64,000 bases of DNA from Imtechella halotolerans (GCF_028743515.2 NZ_CP117969.2:2203501-2267500), one strand, 5' to 3'; positions 51,239-59,657 are shown, counted from the first letter of the stretch. Notes: generated by a model from the letters alone, not told the origin. Translations and numbers: made by a program.

Positions 51239-53665
51239 ATGAACAGTCCCAAAAGAAACATAACCATCAAAGTAGTGGTTAGTTATATGATTCTACTTCT
51301 ACTTGTTATTTTAGTTGGCTCCTATCTATATAAACAAATTGATGCTTTTACGTCATTGCAGCAACATGAAACCAATGATAATAGTAAAGTAGTACGTATT
51401 GGAAGAATTTTAGCAATAATGTACGAAAATGAAAGCTTTGGCAGGGCTGCCATTCAATCTGAGGAAGCCGAAATATTAACCAAGTATATCATTAAGAATG
51501 ACAGTTTAGCCCTTGAAATCGATTCCTTAAAAATCCTTACAAACAGTCCATATCAAGTAGTTCTTGTTGATAGTATTAAGCTTTTATTAGAGGAAAAACT
51601 TCAAAACATATTCGAACTGAAATCAATCAGGGAGGCAAGTGAATCTGACTCTATTTTAGATGAAGGAATTAAAAACTTCATAAATATTGAATCTTCCATG
51701 GGTAAACTTACGCTGGAAGATTTTTCAAGTAATCCGGAAAATCTTGCAAAAAAACAAAAAGAAACACTTGAAGAAATTATTACGATTTTAAACAAATACA
51801 GACCAAGAGATACTTCTGTAATGGTTGACGAACAAACCCTTGATTCAATTATCGTCCAATCTAAAACACATTTAAAACAAGTACGAAACGAGATTGTTAA
51901 ACAACGTAAGGAGCTTGTGAAAAAAGAAAATCAACTAGTACAAAATGATCTTACAGTTTCCCAACAAATAAAAACATTGCTCTCCTTATTAGAATCTGAT
52001 CTTCGCTTATCTGATTTGAAATTGGCTAAAGAACGTGATAAAGCACTTCAAAGAGGAGCATACATATTAATTCTCGCGGCAGTTATTGCAACATTACTAG
52101 TAATAATTTTTTCACTTCTTATACTAAACGACTTCTGGAAAGCACAACGCTACCGAAAGGAATTAGAAAATGCGAATTCATATACCTCCTCCCTATTACA
52201 AAGTAGAGAACAATTAATCTCCATGGTTAGCCACGATTTACGAACTCCATTAAGCACAATTGTAGGCTATGCTAATATGCTTCAATCTCATCTCAAAGAA
52301 CAAAAGCAGAAATATTACCTGAGTAGCATTCTTGAATCATCATCATATATGTCTCAACTAGTTGATGACCTTTTGGATTACTCCAAACTTGAAGCAGGCA
52401 AACTAACCATTTCAAATATTCCGTTTGATATTAGCACACTATTAAATGATATAGTTTCAAATTTAAAAAACACAAACCAGGAAAAAGATATTTCACTTTC
52501 ATTAAACATAGACAACACGCTTAGCACATCACTCTACATTGGGGATCCCTACCGAATTAGGCAAATAATAACCAATTTGCTTGGAAATGCATATAAATTC
52601 ACTTCAAAAGGTGAGATAGTAGTTCATGCATACCAAAAAGATTCTAAAATAAGTATAGCAATATCTGACACAGGTGTAGGTATCCCTGAAAAAGCTTTAT
52701 CCACTATATTTGTGGAATTTACCCAAGCTAACTCAACCATTGAAAGACAATATGGAGGATATGGGATGGGGCTGACAATTTCAAAGAAGCTAGCTACACT
52801 TATGGATGGACACATAAGCGTTAAAAGCGAGTTAAACAAGGGTAGTATATTCACCCTTACACTACCTGCCACATTAAAGGAAAAACCTAAACATGACCCT
52901 TCTAAAACCATTAAAAACCTTACTGCGATACTAATTGATGATGATATTAATTTACTTCAACTTTTAGAAGAAACCCTCCAACAAAGACAAATATTCACAC
53001 ATAAGTTTAGCGATGCAGAGACGGCCCTAGAAGCCTTAAAAAAAATTAAGTTCGACTTTATATTGACAGACATACAGCTTCCTAAAATAAATGGTTTTAG
53101 ATTTCTGAATTTACTGGTACAACAATCAGAATTTAACACTTCAATTCCTGTATTTGCGATGACAGGAAGAAAAGATATAAATCGTGAACTCTATCTCTCA
53201 AGCGGGTTTACCCAGGTGCTATACAAACCATTCACCCCTCAGGAATTATTCAATACAATATCTCATTATTTTCCTTTACAGAATCATCCAATAACTGATA
53301 AGCTTCCAATATTAACAGAAAAAAAAGCTCAGTTTTTTAATCCAGACTCAATCATTTCGTTTGTTGGAGATGATAATAATTTGATAAAGGTATCATTGGT
53401 TACTTTCTGTCAAGAAACAAAACAACATTCACTATTATTACGCAAATATATTCAGGAAGAAAATTATCAAGCTGCTGAGGCACTACTACATAAAATGCTA
53501 ACCATGTTCACTCAACTTAAAGCAGAACATTCCTTAATAATTCTTAAAGAAATGTATCACCATGCTACAAATCAAATTGACTTTCCAGTCGGATTATTCA
53601 ACAAATGGGAACAAAGTTGGGAACAATTGCATAAGGATATCCAAAATTATCTAGTAGGGATATAA
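51239..53665 (+). CDS. hybrid sensor histidine kinase/response regulator with HPt domain
   Basis: 808 residues. Transmembrane helices at about 11-30 and 275-298 enclose a 240-residue periplasmic, largely helical sensor. Then HisKA with His332 (MVSHDLRTPLST), HATPase_c (NLLGNAYKF, DTGVGIPEKA, GYGMGLTISKKL), a receiver with Asp611 (ILTDIQLPKINGF) and a C-terminal HPt-type domain with His751 (LLHKMLTM). The His-Asp-His chain predicts a phosphorelay, and the convergent sigma-54 response regulator (stops 2 bp apart) is the obvious output. Divergent from the TPP-riboswitch receptor gene, with both promoters within 90 bp. Confidence 0.92.
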   Translation: MNSPKRNITIKVVVSYMILLLLVILVGSYLYKQIDAFTSLQQHETNDNSKVVRIGRILAIMYENESFGRAAIQSEEAEILTKYIIKNDSLALEIDSLKILTNSPYQVVLVDSIKLLLEEKLQNIFELKSIREASESDSILDEGIKNFINIESSMGKLTLEDFSSNPENLAKKQKETLEEIITILNKYRPRDTSVMVDEQTLDSIIVQSKTHLKQVRNEIVKQRKELVKKENQLVQNDLTVSQQIKTLLSLLESDLRLSDLKLAKERDKALQRGAYILILAAVIATLLVIIFSLLILNDFWKAQRYRKELENANSYTSSLLQSREQLISMVSHDLRTPLSTIVGYANMLQSHLKEQKQKYYLSSILESSSYMSQLVDDLLDYSKLEAGKLTISNIPFDISTLLNDIVSNLKNTNQEKDISLSLNIDNTLSTSLYIGDPYRIRQIITNLLGNAYKFTSKGEIVVHAYQKDSKISIAISDTGVGIPEKALSTIFVEFTQANSTIERQYGGYGMGLTISKKLATLMDGHISVKSELNKGSIFTLTLPATLKEKPKHDPSKTIKNLTAILIDDDINLLQLLEETLQQRQIFTHKFSDAETALEALKKIKFDFILTDIQLPKINGFRFLNLLVQQSEFNTSIPVFAMTGRKDINRELYLSSGFTQVLYKPFTPQELFNTISHYFPLQNHPITDKLPILTEKKAQFFNPDSIISFVGDDNNLIKVSLVTFCQETKQHSLLLRKYIQEENYQAAEALLHKMLTMFTQLKAEHSLIILKEMYHHATNQIDFPVGLFNKWEQSWEQLHKDIQNYLVGI

Positions 53666-53667
53666 AT

Positions 53668-55002
53668 TCATTCAATATTATATTCTTTAAGTTTGTTATA
53701 AAGTGTTTTTCTGGTAATATTAAGCAATTTGGCAGCCAGTGTTTTATTATTTTCAGCTTCTATAAGCGCCTTTCGAATAAGTTCCTTTTCATGATGTTTG
53801 GTAGAAAAATTAATTTCACTATCTACCACATTCTCTTTAACAGATAGCATAGTTTGTAAAATGGCTGATTGAATATAACCACCTTGAGTGAGAAGTGTGG
53901 CACGTTTTATCACATTGGACAACTCCCTTAAATTTCCGGGCCAATTATATTTTTGAAAAACAGCCATGGTTTCGGGTGTAAAACCAAGTACTTGCTTATC
54001 AAGTTGTTTATTAGCCAATTCTAAAAAGTATTCGGCAAAAATCGGAATATCTTCTCTTCGTTCTGATAATTGAGGCATTTTTATTGAAAACTCATTCAGC
54101 CTATGATACAGATCATTTCTAAAATCACCATTATCTACTGCTTTTTCTAAATTTTCATTAGTTGCCGCTATAATTCTTATATCTACGGATATTTCCTTAC
54201 TACTTCCTACTGGTTTTATTTTTCGTTCTTGAAGAGCTCTGAGTAACTGTATTTGATTTTCATAAGACAAATTACCAACCTCATCCAAAAAAAGAGTTCC
54301 TTCATTAGCCGATAAGAAATGTCCCTTTTTATCATCAATAGCACCAGTGAAGGCTCCCTTAACATGTCCAAAAAACTCACTAGAGGCTATTTCTTTAGGA
54401 ATAGCCCCGCAATCCACAGCTACAAATGGTTTATTATTTCGACTGCTTTGTTCATGAATTGCCTTGGCGACCATCTCCTTACCGGTGCCACTTTCTCCAA
54501 TTATTAAAACAGACATATTTGTAGGTCCTACCAATTGAACATACTCATTTAATGTTTGAGATGATTTACTTACACCTTTCACATAGCCTTGATTAAACCC
54601 CTTTTTAGAAATATTTACTTCTGTTTTTGAAGAAGATTTGGAGGAAGATTTTAGTGCATTGGCAATAACATCTAGAACCTCCTCCTGATTGAATGGCTTA
54701 GATATATAATCGAATGCTCCTTGCTTCATAGCTTCTACGGCAGTAGATACCTCTGCATACCCCGTCATAAGTATAACTGGTATTTCCAATCCATTAGATC
54801 TAATACTCTTTAACAAGTCTATACCATCACCATCCGGAAGTCGCAAATCAGAAAAAACCATATGAAATGACTCGACCTCTATGGTTCTCAAAGCCTCTTT
54901 GACAGATAAAATTGTAGTCACTTTATAACCATTTCGTTCCAAAAATCGTTGCAACAGTTGGGAAAATGATATATCGTCTTCAACCAATAAAATAGACTTC
55001 AT
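53668..55002 (-). CDS. sigma-54-dependent response regulator (NtrC family)
   Basis: 444 residues. Receiver domain 1-120 with phosphorylation site Asp52 (VFSDLRLPDGDG); AAA+ sigma-54 interaction domain about 145-375 with Walker A GESGTGKE (169-176), the RNAP-contact loop GAFTGA (216-221) and Walker B TLFLDEVG; C-terminal Fis-type helix-turn-helix (IRKALIEAENNKTLAAKLLNITRKTLYNKLKEY). It activates sigma-54 promoters after phosphorylation, probably by the convergent hybrid kinase. A candidate sigma-54 promoter lies just upstream of the next gene (55459-55474). Confidence 0.95.
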   Translation of the reverse strand: MKSILLVEDDISFSQLLQRFLERNGYKVTTILSVKEALRTIEVESFHMVFSDLRLPDGDGIDLLKSIRSNGLEIPVILMTGYAEVSTAVEAMKQGAFDYISKPFNQEEVLDVIANALKSSSKSSSKTEVNISKKGFNQGYVKGVSKSSQTLNEYVQLVGPTNMSVLIIGESGTGKEMVAKAIHEQSSRNNKPFVAVDCGAIPKEIASSEFFGHVKGAFTGAIDDKKGHFLSANEGTLFLDEVGNLSYENQIQLLRALQERKIKPVGSSKEISVDIRIIAATNENLEKAVDNGDFRNDLYHRLNEFSIKMPQLSERREDIPIFAEYFLELANKQLDKQVLGFTPETMAVFQKYNWPGNLRELSNVIKRATLLTQGGYIQSAILQTMLSVKENVVDSEINFSTKHHEKELIRKALIEAENNKTLAAKLLNITRKTLYNKLKEYNIE

Positions 55003-55066
55003 AGTAGAGGGTTTCTAACAAAAATAGACAAGTTAACAACGAATAACACCAAAAAAAAGCATAAAA

Positions 55067-55096
55067 AAAGAGAGCTACATAAATTGCAGCCCCCTT
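55067..55096 (-). terminator. terminator of the PepSY-like gene
   Basis: As RNA on the minus strand, GGGGGCU pairs with AGCUCUC (G-U pairs included) around a loop of about 11 nt, followed by a run of U (plus-strand A-run 55063-55070). It lies 22 bp after the stop. Confidence 0.55.
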
Positions 55097-55117
55097 TTAA
55101 CCAACCTAACCAAATCC

Positions 55118-55414
55118 TTATTTTTCAATCCAGTTTCCATTTTCATCTGAATATAATACTTTTTCAGACTGATCAATGGTAACTTCCAATTTGTATACTT
55201 TTTTATCATTTACATACGCCTTACCAAGAACTGCATTAGGATGATCTTTTTTTAATGCAGCTTGTACAGCTTCCGGCAATGCATCAGCAGCAATCTCTTT
55301 GAATTCATCCTGAATATTACTTTCAATAGCCACTTTCGGATATTGAACTGCTGAATTAGCATATGCTGTTAAACCTCCTACAACTAGTAACGATGCTAAA
55401 AATAACTTTTTCAT
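55118..55414 (-). CDS. small secreted PepSY-like protein
   Basis: 98 residues. Signal peptide 1-19 (LVVGGLTAYA-NS), then a single PepSY/BLIP-like unit: IAADALPEAVQAALKKDHPNAVLGKAYVNDKKVYKLEVTIDQSEKVLYSDENGNWIEK. The pattern LPxAVxxAxxxxHPxAxxxKA--ND--YxLE(V) is typical of periplasmic PepSY-like proteins of Bacteroidota. Function unknown; relatives are often induced by two-component systems sensing envelope or metal stress. It lies 115 bp upstream (in transcription order) of the sigma-54 regulator gene on the same strand and has its own near-consensus sigma-54 promoter, so it may be that regulator's target. Confidence 0.8.
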   Translation of the reverse strand: MKKLFLASLLVVGGLTAYANSAVQYPKVAIESNIQDEFKEIAADALPEAVQAALKKDHPNAVLGKAYVNDKKVYKLEVTIDQSEKVLYSDENGNWIEK

Positions 55415-55458
55415 AATTTAAATTTTTTAAGATTATAATTTGTTTTCAAGACAATAGA

Positions 55459-55474
55459 TGAAAAGTACATGCCA
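55459..55474 (-). promoter_or_regulatory. candidate sigma-54 promoter of the PepSY-like gene
   Basis: Minus strand TGGCATGTACTTTTCA compared with the sigma-54 consensus TGGCACG-N4-TTGCA: the -24 GG is intact, spacing is exact, but the -12 GC is TC and one further base differs. Leader to the ATG about 34 nt. Confidence 0.3.
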
Positions 55475-55531
55475 AAATTTCCAGCAGACAAAACACAATT
55501 CACAATATTCTATTAATCAATTTTTTACATC

Positions 55532-55561
55532 AAAAAAAATACGGATTAAATAAATCCGTAT
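55532..55561 (-). terminator. terminator of the YkoF-PnuC-kinase-DUF4301 operon
   Basis: Perfect 9-bp inverted repeat ATACGGATT/AATCCGTAT (55539-55547, 55553-55561) with a 5-nt loop, followed on the minus strand by T7 or more. 44 bp after the DUF4301 stop. Confidence 0.85.
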
Positions 55562-55604
55562 CCGTATACTGTTGTGTATGAACTACACAATAGGTGTATA
55601 TTTT

Positions 55605-57161
55605 TTATACATTTTTAGGTTGATGAGCAGGCTTCAATAAATCATTAATTGTCTTTACAGGGTTAAACGTAGTAAGTGGTACTTCTACAAAAATTGTATT
55701 CCAATGAGCCATAGCCCCATTCCACAATCCAGGCAACTCCAAGGCCTTAATGACATGTCCTTGATAATTTTTTCGAGTAATAAATGCCTGATTATAATTC
55801 ACAAAATCTGGCAAATTATATTTCTCCCCTTTATAATTTTTAAGCCCACACACCATATCAACTGGATTAAAATGAGTAGCCTTCTTAAATATAGTTCTTT
55901 GCTCCTCATTTTCTAAATCCATTTGAGCAGATTCTACAATTTGAAGAGACCATCTTTCCTCTTCTTTTATCCAAAATGGCCCACCTCCAGGATCTCCCTC
56001 ATTTTTAACCATTCCACAAACCCTAATTGGTCTGTCAAGCTTACGTCGAACATACTCTAGCATGTACTTTTTGGTATATTTATGCACCATTGTAGGAACA
56101 ACTACATTCAATTCTTTTAAAAACTCCAATAGTTCAGGAAGTTCCTTCTTCTTTATAACCCCTGAATCAATTTGACTAACATATTTAAAAGATCGCTCTT
56201 GAAGCTCTAATAATTTACCAGCTAATATCTTTTTATAGTAGGCTATAGTAGGTTCATACCGACGCATCACTACATTATCTATATTTTGAATAAATACAAT
56301 ATCAGATTGCACTTCATTCAAATTTTCCAATAATGCACCATGCCCTGCTGGTCTAAAAAACAATTGCTGATTTTCGTCTCGGAATGGTATATTATCCGAA
56401 GTCACAGCAAGGGTATCTGTACGTTGTTTTTGAAAAGAATATTGAACTGAAAACTCCACAGCTGTTTTTTGAGAAATCTCCTTTTCTACATTATTAAATT
56501 TATGCTGAAATAATGTCAAATGTTCTTCTGCGATAGTAAAATGAAGGCGAGCCCTTTGCTGACTAACTGCATATAAAGCTGATTCATACAAATGTTCCTC
56601 AAAGGCAGTAATTATAGAATCGTAATATTGGTGAAATGGAAACAAACCCTTAGGAAGACTACTATAATTGAGAGCTCCCTTATCCAATAAGACATTTGCT
56701 AAATGCCATTTTTGCCAACTATCACTCAAAGAATTAAACTCAGGTAACTTTTCAGCAATATATCTCTCTACATTTTTATAAAACGGAAATTTTTCAAAAC
56801 CTACATAAAACACTTGAAGTTCAGGAGCCATCATACGGTTTACATACGCATTAAAACTTTCCTCACTTGGCTTAAATTCCTTTAAAAAAGTAAACAACGA
56901 TTGAAACATACGAGTAGCGGCTCCGGATGCCGGTACAAATTTAACGATATCCAATTCCTCTTTTTTCATTTCAAACCAAGAAACGCATCTTTCTTTTTCG
57001 ATATCAGTAAGTACCATAATCCCATCATTTGTAGTTGCTGGAGCAGCCAATACCACTGGAGGGATTCCTTTCTGAAAAAAAGACAATTGAGACCTTAACA
57101 TTTCTTCTGTAATTCCCTTTTGATTCAGTAATTCTATATCTTGTTTTAATAAATTCATCAT
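55605..57161 (-). CDS. DUF4301 protein, nucleotidyltransferase-like
   Basis: 518 residues, cytoplasmic (no signal peptide or membrane segment). It matches DUF4301, a Bacteroidota family without known function. Motifs recall UDPGP-type nucleotidyltransferases: VPASGAATRM (76-85) like the P-loop-like GxGTRM, RPAGHGALLENL (about 269-280) like GHG-type substrate motif, and DIVFIQNIDNVV (about 288-299) like the metal-site NIDN. This would make it a sugar or other phosphate nucleotidyltransferase. Its ATG overlaps the kinase stop (4 bp), in a four-gene thiamine-linked operon. The catalytic role is inference from short motifs. Confidence 0.8.
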   Translation of the reverse strand: MMNLLKQDIELLNQKGITEEMLRSQLSFFQKGIPPVVLAAPATTNDGIMVLTDIEKERCVSWFEMKKEELDIVKFVPASGAATRMFQSLFTFLKEFKPSEESFNAYVNRMMAPELQVFYVGFEKFPFYKNVERYIAEKLPEFNSLSDSWQKWHLANVLLDKGALNYSSLPKGLFPFHQYYDSIITAFEEHLYESALYAVSQQRARLHFTIAEEHLTLFQHKFNNVEKEISQKTAVEFSVQYSFQKQRTDTLAVTSDNIPFRDENQQLFFRPAGHGALLENLNEVQSDIVFIQNIDNVVMRRYEPTIAYYKKILAGKLLELQERSFKYVSQIDSGVIKKKELPELLEFLKELNVVVPTMVHKYTKKYMLEYVRRKLDRPIRVCGMVKNEGDPGGGPFWIKEEERWSLQIVESAQMDLENEEQRTIFKKATHFNPVDMVCGLKNYKGEKYNLPDFVNYNQAFITRKNYQGHVIKALELPGLWNGAMAHWNTIFVEVPLTTFNPVKTINDLLKPAHQPKNV

Positions 57162-57724
57162 TTTAAAACTAAAAGATTATTTATTGCCTCGACAGCAGTT
57201 TGTAAACGAGTCTTTTTATCTCCTTTAAGGACCAAATAAGGCCGATTATATTTATCTAATGCCCTTTTAAAATGCATAAACATTTCATCACGTTCTTGAG
57301 GTCGATCCCTTAAGTCATCTTTTTCCCAAGGCACATCTATATAGGTTAGAAAATACAAGTCATAGGTATTTTTGATAGCATATTTTTCAAGTAATGGATC
57401 ACACATTCCTCCATAATAGGTCTCCGAATAAACCTTAGTTTCTAATAAATCGGTATCACAAATTAGGACCTTCGAGGCTTTCGTTGCTAACTTATTCTCC
57501 AACCTCATTTGTCCCTGGGCTATTGGGATAAGGTCATGTAACTCACATGTTTTTCTTTCTTCATTCCATTTATCCTGCAGATATTCACGTGCGTATTCCG
57601 GAACCCAAACAGTAGAATAATATCTTGCCAATTGTTCGGAGAGAGTTGTTTTACCTGTAGATTCAGGACCGAAAAGAACGACCTTAATTATACTTGATGA
57701 TTGTTGTTTAAGAGTTTCTTCCAT
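57158..57724 (-). CDS. NadR/Ttd14-like P-loop kinase, possible thiamine or nicotinamide riboside kinase
   Basis: 188 residues. Walker A GPESTGKTT (19-27), a VWVPEYAREYLQDKW segment, and the lid/LID-like region DVPWEKDDLRDRPQERDEMF match the ribosylnicotinamide kinase domain of NadR, without the NMN adenylyltransferase domain. It overlaps the PnuC-type permease gene by 37 bp and DUF4301 by 4 bp. PnuC-type permeases depend on phosphorylation to trap the vitamin, so the kinase probably acts on whatever the permease brings in. The adjacent YkoF-type gene suggests thiamine; nicotinamide riboside is the alternative. Confidence 0.85.
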   Translation of the reverse strand: MEETLKQQSSSIIKVVLFGPESTGKTTLSEQLARYYSTVWVPEYAREYLQDKWNEERKTCELHDLIPIAQGQMRLENKLATKASKVLICDTDLLETKVYSETYYGGMCDPLLEKYAIKNTYDLYFLTYIDVPWEKDDLRDRPQERDEMFMHFKRALDKYNRPYLVLKGDKKTRLQTAVEAINNLLVLK

Positions 57725-58323
57725 GCTAGATATCCATAAATGGCTATTATAGTGAATAATAAATACTGTAATGAGGTAAAGATAAGTCCTTTAAACCAAT
57801 ACAAAGGCACTGATATTAAATCACCTATAATCCAATAAATCCAGTTTTCTATTTTTTTTCTAGCCATAAGCCACATCCCTACAAAAAAGATCGCGGTTGT
57901 GATGGCATCTGTATAGGCAGTCCAATTATTCCATTTATCAAACCAATTATACACTACGTAGATAAAAATTAAAGTTGCGACAAAAAGAATCCAAGACCAT
58001 TTCCATTCGCCAGAGGAAGTTTTTGTAATGGGGGTATAGTGGGTGGCATCTACCTTCCTTGTCCATATATACCAACCATAAATACTCATACTAAAATAGT
58101 ATGCATTTATGATCATATCACCTAATAACCCATAGTGCCATAAAATATAAACGAAAACAGCAGTACTTATTATTCCGGTTGGGTATACCCATATATTATT
58201 CTTTTTCGCATACCATACACTTAGAAAACCAAACAGGACTCCTATAAGCTCTAGCACCACCAAATGAGTTGGCTGTCCCTGATACTGGTCAAAAATCCAA
58301 TCAAAAATGTGGCTCATAATCAT
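57688..58323 (-). CDS. PnuC/PnuT-family vitamin permease
   Basis: 211 residues from the ATG at 58323 (58317 is also possible; a TTG at 58341 is rejected). Seven hydrophobic segments and the PnuC hallmarks LELIGVLFGFLSVWYAKKNNIWVYPTGIISTAVFV, YFSMSIYGWYIWTRK and TDAITTAIFFVGMWLMARKKIENWIYWIIGDLISVPLYW. PnuC carries nicotinamide riboside; PnuT paralogues in Bacteroidota carry thiamine. Sequence by eye does not separate them, but the gene is flanked by a YkoF-type thiamine-binding protein (23-bp overlap) and a NadR-like kinase (overlap), so thiamine is favoured. Confidence 0.85.
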   Translation of the reverse strand: MIMSHIFDWIFDQYQGQPTHLVVLELIGVLFGFLSVWYAKKNNIWVYPTGIISTAVFVYILWHYGLLGDMIINAYYFSMSIYGWYIWTRKVDATHYTPITKTSSGEWKWSWILFVATLIFIYVVYNWFDKWNNWTAYTDAITTAIFFVGMWLMARKKIENWIYWIIGDLISVPLYWFKGLIFTSLQYLLFTIIAIYGYLAWKKLLNNNHQV

Positions 58324-58561
58324 GTCGATCAGATTTAACAATCTTCATATAGAGAAGCCCCCTATCTACAAGCTCAAATGCCTCTTTAATTTCTCTAGTT
58401 AGCAAATTCATTACTACATCATATTCCCCATAAACCTGTGTACTCAATGGGTTTTCTAACACCGTTAAACCTGATGCTCTTAACTTTTTTATAAAATGTA
58501 TAATACTAGGTTCAAAATCATTTTGTAATGGTGTAAGTGTAAGTTCAACAGATACTTTCAT
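58301..58561 (-). CDS. YkoF/MTH1187-type thiamine-binding protein
   Basis: 86 residues, a single ferredoxin-like domain of the thiamine/hydroxymethylpyrimidine-binding family: VSVELTLTPLQNDFEPSIIHFIKKLRASGLTVLENPLSTQVYGEYDVVMNLLTREIKEAFE. The family pattern (S-x-TxVxGE(Y/W)D-V-------) is visible at STQVYGEYDVVM (about 40-51). It is soluble and lacks a signal peptide. It heads the operon and overlaps the permease gene. In Bacillus, YkoF works with a thiamine-precursor ABC transporter; here its partner would be the PnuC-type permease. Confidence 0.83.
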   Translation of the reverse strand: MKVSVELTLTPLQNDFEPSIIHFIKKLRASGLTVLENPLSTQVYGEYDVVMNLLTREIKEAFELVDRGLLYMKIVKSDRHDYEPHF

Positions 58562-59004
58562 TTCATTTTCAATTTTAATTCTATATAGTTTTAAGCAATT
58601 CTAAAAAGATTTACCAAAGGAATTTAATTCCACAAAGTTTTATCAAAGAAGGAAGAGCCAACATTGGTTGTGTAATAAAACACTCTGGATTCCCTTCAGA
58701 AACCAAAGATAGGAAAAGTACCGCATCAGTAAAGGATGTATATTAGCTGTCGAATCCTAAAAACACCAAAATAAGAGTTCTATATATTTTTATCTTCTTC
58801 ACTAATTCTCCCCTAACCCCATTTCGCACTAGTACTCCATTATCCATTAGGTTTATAAATTATATGGTGTTAAAGTGGCCTTAGAACTAACTTCTACATA
58901 ATCTGTCAAATCAATTTAAGGATCAAAAATTAAGGTCAAAATTTAAATTTGTCTACTTTTAGCTTGGAGTTGACTTAGTGACAAGTTTCATAGATGCTGT
59001 GTGT
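58562..59004. other. 443-bp gap, no gene recognised
   Basis: Lies between the start of the YkoF-type operon and the end of the phosphopantetheinyl transferase gene. It has several stop codons in all frames and no TPP-riboswitch blocks, in contrast to the receptor gene at 51 kb. It could be the remains of a lost gene or a long leader. No clear promoter boxes could be fixed. Confidence 0.45.
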
Positions 59005-59637
59005 CTAATCAATTTTCAACGCGTAACCACACATAAAACCTTCCATCTCTTCAAAATAAATTTCGTACGTAGTAACTTTTCCTTGATAAATTATATTTCC
59101 TAGAGTTCTGTAGGTTTCAACAAAAAAATCATGTATATCAATATGTTGCAAAAAACTTAATCCTGGGGTTGCATACATTTTATAGAGAGCCTCCTTGGCA
59201 CACCAAACCATGGTTAATTTACGAACAATAGCCTCTTCGTGACCCAAGGTCTGATATGCTTCCAAAATAGTGAACTTATTTGCAATTCTCAAAATTTTGG
59301 GACGCATCATTTCTATATCAATTCCAACATTTTCTTGCCCAATAATAATAGAAGAAAACTGAAAAGAATGGGTAATAGAAATTTCTTTACCATCAATAAG
59401 GTGAGGTTTTCCATTCTCATCATAATATAAATCATATGGAGTATACCCCGCCAATTTCAATAATTGACGGATGCTCAGAAATCCCTTCTGATGTATATCC
59501 GATTTCATAGATTCAAGTCGTTTCAGACATTTTGGCGTGAGCGTCAGTCCTTTTTCGAGCTCTTCATATGATTCTTCAATCTTCCAAATCAATACTTTGG
59601 TATTAGGATTGACCGTTATAGTTTTATAAAGGGCCAT
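59005..59637 (-). CDS. 4'-phosphopantetheinyl transferase superfamily protein
   Basis: 210 residues. Sfp/AcpT-type signatures: the magnesium-binding VGIDIEMMRPK (Asp and Glu around residue 105-107), SITHSF before it, and WCAKEALYKMY (W-x-x-KEA; Glu and Lys around 149-150). It transfers the phosphopantetheine arm from coenzyme A to a carrier protein. No carrier or synthase gene is adjacent; it could serve fatty-acid ACP. Single gene, facing away from ahcY. Confidence 0.9.
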   Translation of the reverse strand: MALYKTITVNPNTKVLIWKIEESYEELEKGLTLTPKCLKRLESMKSDIHQKGFLSIRQLLKLAGYTPYDLYYDENGKPHLIDGKEISITHSFQFSSIIIGQENVGIDIEMMRPKILRIANKFTILEAYQTLGHEEAIVRKLTMVWCAKEALYKMYATPGLSFLQHIDIHDFFVETYRTLGNIIYQGKVTTYEIYFEEMEGFMCGYALKID

Positions 59638-59657
59638 ACAATTCTGAAAGTTATTTG

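Noticed and set aside
58562-59004. Second TPP riboswitch upstream of the YkoF-type operon
   Set aside because: Searched both strands for CTGAGA/TCTCAG and GGGTAATGC-like blocks; none are present.
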